Assembly: GCA_028684735.1 (NCBI GenBank)
Contig: JAQUFI010000067.1
Location: 1-6,146 of the forward strand
Direction: 5' to 3'
DNA: 6,146 bases
From: Bacilli bacterium
GTDB taxonomy: Bacteria > Bacillota_I > Bacilli_A > RF39 > UBA660
A program made the translations under genes and the position numbers. Positions 1 to 4,464 of the stretch are shown here, piece after piece; position 1 is the stretch's first letter; every line of letters begins with the position of its first letter. The notes beneath the pieces were generated by a model. The model was not told where the DNA came from. It saw only the letters and a list, made by a program, of their open reading frames with translations, and did not search any database.

Positions 1-1
1 A

Positions 2-100
2 GTGTTTGTGGGAAATGCTCTGTCTCAAGAATTTAGTGAAGTTCTTTGTACGCCAATGTATTATTTATTTCCTATTAACATAAAGGAGTTACAAGAATGA
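2..100 (+). CDS. 3' end of an unidentified gene (partial)
   Basis: This reading frame is open from the left edge of the window and ends with TGA at 98-100, giving the last 32 residues of a protein that begins outside. The tail ends ...YYLFPINIKELQE. Its stop overlaps the next start as ATGA (97-100), a spacing typical of translationally coupled genes in an operon. That overlap, together with the absence of stops, is the reason to believe the frame; 32 codons without a stop is weak evidence by itself. I do not recognise the family, and no motif is visible in the part present. Confidence 0.5.
   Translation: MFVGNALSQEFSEVLCTPMYYLFPINIKELQE
82..88 (+). promoter_or_regulatory. Ribosome binding site for the gene at 97
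   Basis: AAAGGAG lies 8 bases before the ATG at 97, inside the end of the upstream frame. A strong site at ideal spacing supports this start and the reality of the small downstream gene. Confidence 0.7.
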
Positions 101-414
101 TAGATGAAAAAATAGATTCAGATATAAGTGATGATGAATTTGATAAAGTACATGGGCCTTATAATGAGAACCTCAATAATTTTTTAATTCGTTATATAGT
201 ACCAGAAGTATTTGCATTTCAATTGGCCCAGAGTTATTACAGAAATTGTTTGTGTGCTTCTTCGTTAGAAGCTCATTATAATAGCATGACAGATATAATT
301 CTTGTTTATCCTAGTTTAGATGATATTAAAGCAGAAACCATTAATCTACTAAAGATTAAATATAATCTTCAAATTACAAATGAAAACCCAACTGTTTTAG
401 AAAAGTGGCAATAA
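97..414 (+). CDS. Hypothetical 105-residue protein
   Basis: A complete small gene of 105 residues with a strong AAAGGAG site 8 bases upstream and a 4-base ATGA overlap with the gene before it. The first 20 residues are very acidic (IDSDISDDEFD). A more hydrophobic and aromatic middle follows at about residues 28-50 (NFLIRYIVPEVFAFQLAQSYY), which is not long or greasy enough to call a membrane helix. No signal peptide, metal motif or DNA-binding motif is evident; the two cysteines in NCLCAS are isolated. I do not recognise the family. Only 5 bases separate it from the AbrB-like gene, so the two are probably co-translated. The setting, a run of small unknown genes, suggests an accessory or phage-type gene. 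The reading frame is likely real; the function is unknown. Confidence 0.7.
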   Translation: MIDEKIDSDISDDEFDKVHGPYNENLNNFLIRYIVPEVFAFQLAQSYYRNCLCASSLEAHYNSMTDIILVYPSLDDIKAETINLLKIKYNLQITNENPTVLEKWQ

Positions 415-419
415 CCTAA

Positions 420-665
420 ATGATAAGGTCAATTGATGAATTAGGAAGATTTGTTATACCTAAAGAAATTCGTAAAAATATGAATCTAGTTACTGGTGAT
501 TTACTGCAACTGGAACTTATAAATAATTCTGATGATTTATTATTAGTCATATCTAAAGAAGAAAGCATAGCACAATGTTTAGGCTGCGGAGCTTATTGTA
601 GAAGCAATGATAATTTCTGTAGTAATTGTGGATTATATCTAAAAGAAGATCCAACACTAAAATAA
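420..665 (+). CDS. AbrB/SpoVT-like domain protein with C-terminal zinc ribbon
   Basis: An 81-residue protein in two parts. Residues 1-46 match the swapped-hairpin AbrB/SpoVT/MazE DNA-binding fold: SIDELGRFVIPKEIRKNM is the signature strand-loop-helix, followed by a GDLLQLEL strand. Residues 53-71 form a zinc ribbon (CLGC at 53-56, CSNC at 67-70, with an extra Cys60), which may bind metal, aid dimer assembly or contact partners. Proteins of the AbrB family are usually transition-state or plasmid/phage regulators that bind AT-rich DNA as dimers or tetramers. Compared with AbrB itself, the N-terminus lacks about five residues of the first strand, because TAA at 417-419 lies directly before the ATG. 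No good Shine-Dalgarno site is present, so translation probably depends on ribosomes finishing the upstream gene five bases earlier. The fold assignment is firm; whether the shortened protein still binds DNA is not known. Confidence 0.85.
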   Translation: MIRSIDELGRFVIPKEIRKNMNLVTGDLLQLELINNSDDLLLVISKEESIAQCLGCGAYCRSNDNFCSNCGLYLKEDPTLK

Positions 666-666
666 T

Positions 667-679
667 TATATATTTAATT
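667..679 (+). repeat. 13-base AT-rich motif, copy 1
   Basis: TATATATTTAATT occurs 21 bases before the ATG at 701. An identical copy sits at 1405-1417, 24 bases before the ATG at 1442. Both lie directly after a stop codon and before a Shine-Dalgarno site. They could be shared promoter -10 regions or 5' leader elements of a common regulatory class. The sequence is AT-rich enough that chance similarity remains possible. Confidence 0.35.
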
Positions 680-686
680 GAGTGCT

Positions 687-693
687 AAAGGAG
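687..693 (+). promoter_or_regulatory. Ribosome binding site for the small gene at 701
   Basis: AAAGGAG, 7 bases before the ATG at 701. Its quality argues that the short frame starting there is, or recently was, a translated gene despite being only 56 codons. Confidence 0.7.
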
Positions 694-700
694 CCTTCTA

Positions 701-871
701 ATGAAAAAATGGTTATTAATTTTAAAATCTAAAGAGACAAAATATTATATCAATAATAATGGGTATGTGTACGATAATGAAAGCAAAAATAGTATCAAAC
801 TTTATGTTCTAAAAAAGAAAACTATGGAGCTACTTAAAGAACTGTGTATCGCTTGTAGCGAATCAAACTGA
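701..871 (+). CDS. Small hypothetical protein, probably truncated by a frameshift
   Basis: A 56-residue frame beginning MKKWLLILKSKETKYYINNNG and ending CIACSESN, with TGA at 869-871 and an excellent AAAGGAG site. It is lysine-rich and mostly polar after a short hydrophobic start (WLLIL) too weak for a clear signal peptide. I do not recognise the family. The frame one base ahead is open from 813 to a TGA at 972-974 and encodes a plausible continuation (TDEVITLVEPNKIIKPRIEE...YMRNAYGNLVRIN). That suggests the gene was originally about 90 residues and that an extra base (or loss of two) between 813 and 871 broke it. The alternative is that the 56-residue protein is simply complete. The next gene begins at 1006. 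Confidence 0.5.
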   Translation: MKKWLLILKSKETKYYINNNGYVYDNESKNSIKLYVLKKKTMELLKELCIACSESN

Positions 872-974
872 TGAAGTTATTACTTTGGTCGAACCTAATA
901 AAATAATTAAACCTAGAATTGAAGAACCTACGTATATGCGTAATGCTTATGGAAATCTTGTTAGAATTAATTGA
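701..974 (+). pseudogene. Full extent of the putative frameshifted small gene
   Basis: This is the inferred span of the ancestral gene: the 5' part in the frame of the ATG at 701 and the 3' part in the +1 frame, which is open over 813-974. The 3' part has no good start or ribosome binding site of its own; an internal ATG lies only 13 codons before the stop. It reads like ordinary protein. A sequencing error would give the same picture. The segment between 871 and 1005 otherwise contains no gene with a credible start. Confidence 0.4.
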
Positions 975-1005
975 AAATAATTGATGAATGGATGGTGTCT
1001 AAAAA

Positions 1006-1398
1006 ATGCTAAAAGAAGAATACGAAAAAGTAGTAAAGGTTGGTTTTGAGAGAGGTGCAAAACTCCAAGCAGCAAGGGATAAAGTTCGTCAAGCTACATT
1101 AGAACTTTATGAGACTGATTCAGTATTTGTCAGTGATATAAAACATAGATTACAGAAAATGATTTTCGCAAAGAATATTGTTACATTTTTAGGAGCTCCA
1201 AGTAAAAGGCAGATAGATGCTAGGTTAGTCGAGTTTTATTTAAATGTTAATCACAGAATTTACGTGTTACAAGAGAATGTGTCGTTCGACTTTGATGATA
1301 AGAGATTGTGTTATATTAAATTAACTGATGATGTAGTAGCTAAGGTGCCTTTAAAAAATGCTACTGGAATAAAGAGTTTAATTCCATACCAAGATTAA
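1006..1398 (+). CDS. Hypothetical 130-residue protein
   Basis: A complete frame of 130 residues. The ATG at 1006 is the first start available, because TAA at 1000-1002 lies in frame just before it. The only ribosome binding candidate is GGATGGTG at about 990-997, which is modest. Residues 1-60 are predicted by eye to be largely helical and charged (KEEYEKVVKVGFERGAKLQAARDKVRQATLELYE). Residues 62-130 look like alternating strands (NHRIYVLQENVSFDFDDKRLCYIKLTDDVVAKVPL). There are no transmembrane segments, signal peptide or metal motif. I do not recognise the family. It stands 43 bases before the SWIM-like gene in the same small-gene array, so a phage or mobile-element origin is an inference from context only. 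Confidence 0.75.
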   Translation: MLKEEYEKVVKVGFERGAKLQAARDKVRQATLELYETDSVFVSDIKHRLQKMIFAKNIVTFLGAPSKRQIDARLVEFYLNVNHRIYVLQENVSFDFDDKRLCYIKLTDDVVAKVPLKNATGIKSLIPYQD

Positions 1399-1404
1399 AC
1401 GATA

Positions 1405-1417
1405 TATATATTTAATT
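1405..1417 (+). repeat. 13-base AT-rich motif, copy 2
   Basis: TATATATTTAATT, identical to 667-679, placed just after the stop of the gene ending at 1398 and 24 bases before the ATG at 1442. The AAAGGA ribosome binding site follows at 1430-1435. See copy 1 for interpretation. Confidence 0.35.
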
Positions 1418-1441
1418 AGACAGTAGTTTAAAGGAATTAGA

Positions 1442-2005
1442 ATGAAAATTAAGTTATTTGAAGATGTTACTAATATATTAAATGAAGCAAACATACAGGA
1501 TTTAATTAATGATAGTAAAGCAACAGATCCGAGAAGAATAAAGTTATCACAATCAATTTATACTGAATATAAAGGTGTTGATTCAGATGGGACTTTATTA
1601 TTTGAATCAGATAGTCAGACTAGACAGGATATGATTCATAAACAAAGAATATTTTATGAGGGATTCTTTGATTTACTTGATAAAGTTGAAGAGCATGAAG
1701 CAATTACTGATGAAGATGTTGTTAATATTCTAACTGGAGATTTATATCTTGATTGTAGTTGTGAATCTCATTTATATTGGGCATGGGCATATAAATCGTG
1801 GAAAGATGATTATGGGTTAAGGAAAGAGTTACGAGTTCCAGAGAGAAATAATATTAAATTGAGTGAAAGTACTTGTAAGCATTGTATCAGTGTACTAGAA
1901 CTTATTAATAGGTCAAATAGTTTATTAGATCAGATTGCTATTGATTTAAACACTTTATTCCAAAATTATAAGAAAAAAACAAATAATGAAAAAAATAGTA
2001 ACTAG
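1442..2005 (+). CDS. SWIM-like zinc-finger protein (phage-type hypothetical)
   Basis: A 187-residue protein preceded by AAAGGA at 1430-1435, six bases from the ATG. The notable region is residues 100-155: DLYLDCSCESHLYWAWAYKS, a charged/aromatic linker (DDYGLRKELRVPERNN), then TCKHCISVLELI. The spacing CxC (105, 107) ... CxH (145, 147) is the SWIM-type zinc-binding pattern. The CSC-x-S...YW...Y...R.P.RN...CKH arrangement resembles a domain I recall from uncharacterised phage and large-virus proteins. SWIM domains generally mediate nucleic-acid or protein contacts. Residues 1-95 are acidic and probably helical, with no motif I recognise; the C-terminus is Asn/Lys-rich. The stop codon (TAG, 2003-2005) lies inside the terminator stem, so this is the last gene of its transcript. 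The metal site is well supported; role and phage origin are inference. Confidence 0.8.
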   Translation: MKIKLFEDVTNILNEANIQDLINDSKATDPRRIKLSQSIYTEYKGVDSDGTLLFESDSQTRQDMIHKQRIFYEGFFDLLDKVEEHEAITDEDVVNILTGDLYLDCSCESHLYWAWAYKSWKDDYGLRKELRVPERNNIKLSESTCKHCISVLELINRSNSLLDQIAIDLNTLFQNYKKKTNNEKNSN

Positions 2006-2036
2006 GATTTAAATAAGTTGAAGTCCTAGTTTTCTT
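2000..2036 (+). terminator. Rho-independent terminator
   Basis: AACTAGGATTT (2000-2010) pairs with AAGTCCTAGTT (2021-2031) in an 11-base stem with one U-G wobble, around a 10-base loop, followed by a U-rich run (TTTTCTT at about 2030-2036). It overlaps the stop codon of the SWIM-like gene. A run of seven A's at 1989-1995 could give weak termination on the opposite strand too, but no opposing gene is present. It closes the left transcript and isolates it from the biosynthetic operon. Confidence 0.85.
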
Positions 2037-2097
2037 ATGCCATAAAGTTCTGAGCCTGGAAAAATGATAGAATTGCAGATTAAAGTTAGTAATTAAG

Positions 2098-2126
2098 TAG
2101 AAAAAACTATGTAAAAATGCTATAAT
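2098..2126 (+). promoter_or_regulatory. Vegetative (SigA-type) promoter of the biosynthetic operon
   Basis: A perfect extended -10, TGCTATAAT (2118-2126), is preceded at exactly 17 bases by TAGAAA (2098-2103), which matches four of six positions of TTGACA. A second TATAAT overlaps at 2127-2132, making TATAATTATA a 10-base palindrome that could be incidental. Transcription would start near 2133-2138, leaving a leader of roughly 35-40 bases before the PPTase ATG at 2174. The bases from 2037 to 2097 show nothing else I can identify. No clear operator, riboswitch or attenuator is seen. Confidence 0.8.
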
Positions 2127-2161
2127 TATAATGTTTAGAAACAAGAAATATGCAAGTAATT

Positions 2162-2170
2162 AAGGGTGAT
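2162..2170 (+). promoter_or_regulatory. Ribosome binding site that sets the PPTase start at 2174
   Basis: AAGGGTGAT contains GGTGAT, complementary to the 3' end of 16S rRNA, immediately before the ATG at 2174. The in-frame ATG at 2150 has no such site and would place this Shine-Dalgarno sequence inside the coding region, so 2174 is preferred. Confidence 0.75.
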
Positions 2171-2173
2171 GAT

Positions 2174-2686
2174 ATGGATGTTTGGATATTAAAAAAACAA
2201 TTGAATACTAAAGATAAATATCCAACTTCATATTCTTATAAACTATTATCATTTGCATATAGACAAAGATATAACAAAGAATTGAATCTGAATAGAATAA
2301 AAACAAATGAAAATGAAAAACCTTATGTTGAGGATGGAGAATTTTTTTTCAATATAAGTCATTCAAAAAATTATATTTGTTGTGCAATATCGGACCATGA
2401 AGTTGGTGTTGATATAGAAGAAGAAAGAAAAATAAGTGATAAGCTAAAAGAAAGAATATTAACGAAGCAAGAATTAGAATCTAATATAAATCCTTTAGAA
2501 GCATGGGTAATAAAAGAAGCCTATGCCAAATACTTATCAATTGGTCTTAAACTAGATTTTAGAACTGTAAGCATAGATGAAATTCAAAGTAATTTTTTTA
2601 TGATTAAAATCCCTAACGATAATTATGTTTGTTACATAGTTGGGAAAGAATCATTAAAGAATGTTTATGAAATAGATGAGATTTAA
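2174..2686 (+). CDS. Sfp/HetI-type 4'-phosphopantetheinyl transferase
   Basis: A 170-residue enzyme that should transfer 4'-phosphopantetheine from CoA to a serine of an acyl or peptidyl carrier protein, turning apo to holo form in the cytoplasm. Family motifs are in order: EKPYV (near 49-53, equivalent to the GKP motif), FNISHS (59-64), GVDIEEE (78-84, with Mg-binding Asp80 and Glu82), and WVIKEAYAK (111-119, with Glu115 and Lys119). It is shorter than Sfp (about 220-230 residues), mainly at the N-terminus, but every catalytic element is present. The start at 2174 is chosen for its Shine-Dalgarno site; ATG at 2150 would add eight residues. As the first gene after the promoter and 15 bases before the SDR gene, it is probably a pathway-dedicated PPTase, which implies that a carrier protein belongs to this cluster. 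A general-purpose PPTase is the alternative. Confidence 0.93.
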   Translation: MDVWILKKQLNTKDKYPTSYSYKLLSFAYRQRYNKELNLNRIKTNENEKPYVEDGEFFFNISHSKNYICCAISDHEVGVDIEEERKISDKLKERILTKQELESNINPLEAWVIKEAYAKYLSIGLKLDFRTVSIDEIQSNFFMIKIPNDNYVCYIVGKESLKNVYEIDEI

Positions 2687-2701
2687 AAGTTGGTGGTAAT
2701 T

Positions 2702-3688
2702 ATGAAGAAAGTGTTAGTAACTGGTGCATATGGATTTTTAGGCAAATATGTAGTAAATGAATTAAAAGAAAATAATTATAAAGTTGTAGCTTTTGGTAGG
2801 AATAAAGAATTACTAACCAAATTAAAAGAACAAAACGTGGATGTATTTGTTGGAGATTTTTGTAATCAAAAAGATATTGAAAAAGCCTGTAAGGGAATTG
2901 ATTATGTAATACACGTTGGAGCGTTATCTACTGTATGGGGAAAAAGAAAAGATTTTATTGAGACCAATGTTAATGGCACTAAAAATGTATTGAAAGCATG
3001 CGTTAAAAATAGTGTTAAAAGATTTGTGTTTGTGTCATCACCAAGTATATATGCTGGGAGTGTTGATAGATTTAATATCAATGAATCTGAATATGATGAA
3101 AATAATAAGTTAAACTACTATATAGAAAGTAAGATATTAGCTGAAAAAGAAATTGCTAAACAAAAGAATATCGAAACAGTAATCATTAGACCTAGAGGAT
3201 TGTTTGGTGTAGGTGATACTAGTATTATACCTAGACTAATAGTTGCTAATAAAAAAATCGGTATACCACTTTTTAATGATGGAAAAAATGTTGTTGATTT
3301 AACCTGTGTTGAAAATGTTGCTTTAGCATTACGATTAGCTTTAGAAAGTAAAAAGGCAGCTGGTAATGTATATAACATAACAAATGAAGAACCATCAGAA
3401 TTTAAATATTTGTTAGAAAAGTTATTTACAGATTTAGATCATAATCCTAAATATTTAAATATTAGTTTAAAATTTATGTTGTTTGCCTCTAAAACAATTG
3501 AAAGGTTTTATAAAACTTTTCATATATACAAAGAACCAACTATTACGCAGTATACCATTTGTACTTTAGGATTTTCTCAAACTTTAAATATAGATAAAGC
3601 TAAAAAAGATCTTAAATATAAACCTAAAATAACGCTGGAAGAAGGGATATATAAATATGCAAAAGATTACAAAGAAAAACATAAATAA
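2702..3688 (+). CDS. NAD(P)-dependent extended SDR, 3-beta-HSD/OleD-like
   Basis: A 328-residue cytosolic oxidoreductase of the extended short-chain dehydrogenase family. The N-terminal Rossmann motif TGAYGFLG is at 7-14, the conserved HVGALSTVWGKRKDFIETNVNGTKNVLKAC stretch runs through about 71-100, the active-site strand VFVSSPSIY is at 109-117, and the catalytic pair YxxxK is Tyr140/Lys144. RPRGLFGVGD (163-172) and the DLTCVENVALA region (199-209) follow, as in 3-beta-hydroxysteroid dehydrogenase and OleD proteins. OleD reduces the 2-alkyl-3-ketoacid made after OleA condensation, so a ketone/alcohol step on an acyl intermediate is the best guess; sugar-nucleotide epimerase activity is less likely. 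ATG at 2702 follows GGTGG (2692-2696); an upstream TTG at 2690 is in frame but overlaps that site. Its 3' end overlaps the next gene by 32 bases. Confidence 0.92.
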   Translation: MKKVLVTGAYGFLGKYVVNELKENNYKVVAFGRNKELLTKLKEQNVDVFVGDFCNQKDIEKACKGIDYVIHVGALSTVWGKRKDFIETNVNGTKNVLKACVKNSVKRFVFVSSPSIYAGSVDRFNINESEYDENNKLNYYIESKILAEKEIAKQKNIETVIIRPRGLFGVGDTSIIPRLIVANKKIGIPLFNDGKNVVDLTCVENVALALRLALESKKAAGNVYNITNEEPSEFKYLLEKLFTDLDHNPKYLNISLKFMLFASKTIERFYKTFHIYKEPTITQYTICTLGFSQTLNIDKAKKDLKYKPKITLEEGIYKYAKDYKEKHK

Positions 3689-4460
3689 TGCGATTACATA
3701 TTATAGTTGTGGTTATTGTAAAAACAATTTAAAACATGTATTTAAAAATCATAAAAAAGAAATTAGAAACTTTCCAGCGGGAGTGTTCTTAATAAATCAT
3801 AATGGTAATTTAATTTTGTTTGATACTGGTTATGCTGTTGAATTATATAAGTGTGGATTGATTAGTAAGATATATAATTTATTTAATCCAACGTTTATTA
3901 AAAAGGAAGATGAAATAACATCTCAGTTAAAAAAAGATGGTATTGATACAAGTGAAATTAAACATATAATTTTATCCCACTTACATCCAGATCATATAGG
4001 TTGTGTTAAGTATTTTAAAAATGCTGAAATCATTGTTTCAGAACAAGTATATAAAACATATAAACATCCTAAATTAAGAAATTTAATATTTAAAAAGTTA
4101 TTCCATTCATCCTTTGAAAAGAACTTAAAGATTATTTCTGATAGTGATTTAGAAAAGGAACAATATAAGTATTTTAAAGGATATGATTTGTTTAATGATG
4201 AAAGTATAATTTTGACCTGTTTAGATGGACATGCTAAAGGACAAATTTGTTGTTTAGTTAATAAAAGTAAATTCCTAGCTGCTGATACTTGTTGGGGGAA
4301 CGATTTAATAGAGAAATCTAAAAACTTAACAGTATTTTCTAAGCTAGTTCAAGATGATATGAAAGATTATAATAGAGGATTAAAAGTTTTAGCTTCAATG
4401 AAAAAAGATAATATCAAGTTATATTTTAGTCATGATATTTATAATTGTAAGGAGTTGTGA
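3657..4460 (+). CDS. Metallo-beta-lactamase-fold hydrolase, lactonase-like
   Basis: A 267-residue cytosolic hydrolase with the complete dinuclear metal site of the MBL fold: SHLHPDHIG (His108, His110, Asp112, His113), DGHAKGQ (His192), AADT (Asp210) and FSHD (His259). The early strand NLILFDTG (51-58) is also typical. Size and the C-terminal SHD resemble the N-acyl-homoserine-lactonase branch (AiiA/AttM-like) more than glyoxalase II or RNase Z, so an ester, lactone or thioester bond is the likely target. There is no signal peptide. The start at 3657 lies inside the SDR gene after GAAGGGAT (3641-3648) and no better start follows, so the two genes probably overlap by 32 bases and are translationally coupled. 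In this operon it could release or edit an acyl intermediate, or open a lactone product; the substrate is inference. Confidence 0.93.
   Translation: MQKITKKNINNAITYYSCGYCKNNLKHVFKNHKKEIRNFPAGVFLINHNGNLILFDTGYAVELYKCGLISKIYNLFNPTFIKKEDEITSQLKKDGIDTSEIKHIILSHLHPDHIGCVKYFKNAEIIVSEQVYKTYKHPKLRNLIFKKLFHSSFEKNLKIISDSDLEKEQYKYFKGYDLFNDESIILTCLDGHAKGQICCLVNKSKFLAADTCWGNDLIEKSKNLTVFSKLVQDDMKDYNRGLKVLASMKKDNIKLYFSHDIYNCKEL
4449..4454 (+). promoter_or_regulatory. Ribosome binding site that sets the adenylating-enzyme start at 4465
   Basis: AAGGAG sits 10 bases before the ATG at 4465, within the last codons of the MBL gene. An in-frame ATG at 4432 has no such site and would place this sequence inside the coding region, so 4465 is preferred. 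Confidence 0.75.
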
Positions 4461-4464
4461 TAGC

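Noticed and set aside
811..817. A AAA AAG heptamer in the small gene, resembling the dnaX-type -1 frameshift site
   Set aside because: A -1 shift here enters a frame that stops after eight codons (TAA near 835). The open continuation is in the +1 frame, so this site cannot explain it.
1938..2144. Reverse-strand frame of 68 codons across the terminator and promoter
   Set aside because: It runs through the terminator and promoter of the + strand, is rich in Phe/Tyr/Leu from AT-rich sequence, and has no convincing ribosome site.
2150..2173. Upstream ATG for the PPTase
   Set aside because: It has no ribosome binding site and would place a good one inside the coding region; the start at 2174 fits better.
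2690..2701. TTG start for the SDR gene
   Set aside because: It overlaps the GGTGG ribosome site; the ATG at 2702 leads straight into the Rossmann strand KKVLVTGAYG as in homologous proteins.
3118..3378. Reverse-strand frame of 86 codons
   Set aside because: It lies wholly inside the SDR gene, whose motifs are clear; no independent start signal.
4432..4464. ATG at 4432 as start of the adenylating enzyme
   Set aside because: It would put the AAGGAG site inside the gene and adds 11 residues with no family counterpart.
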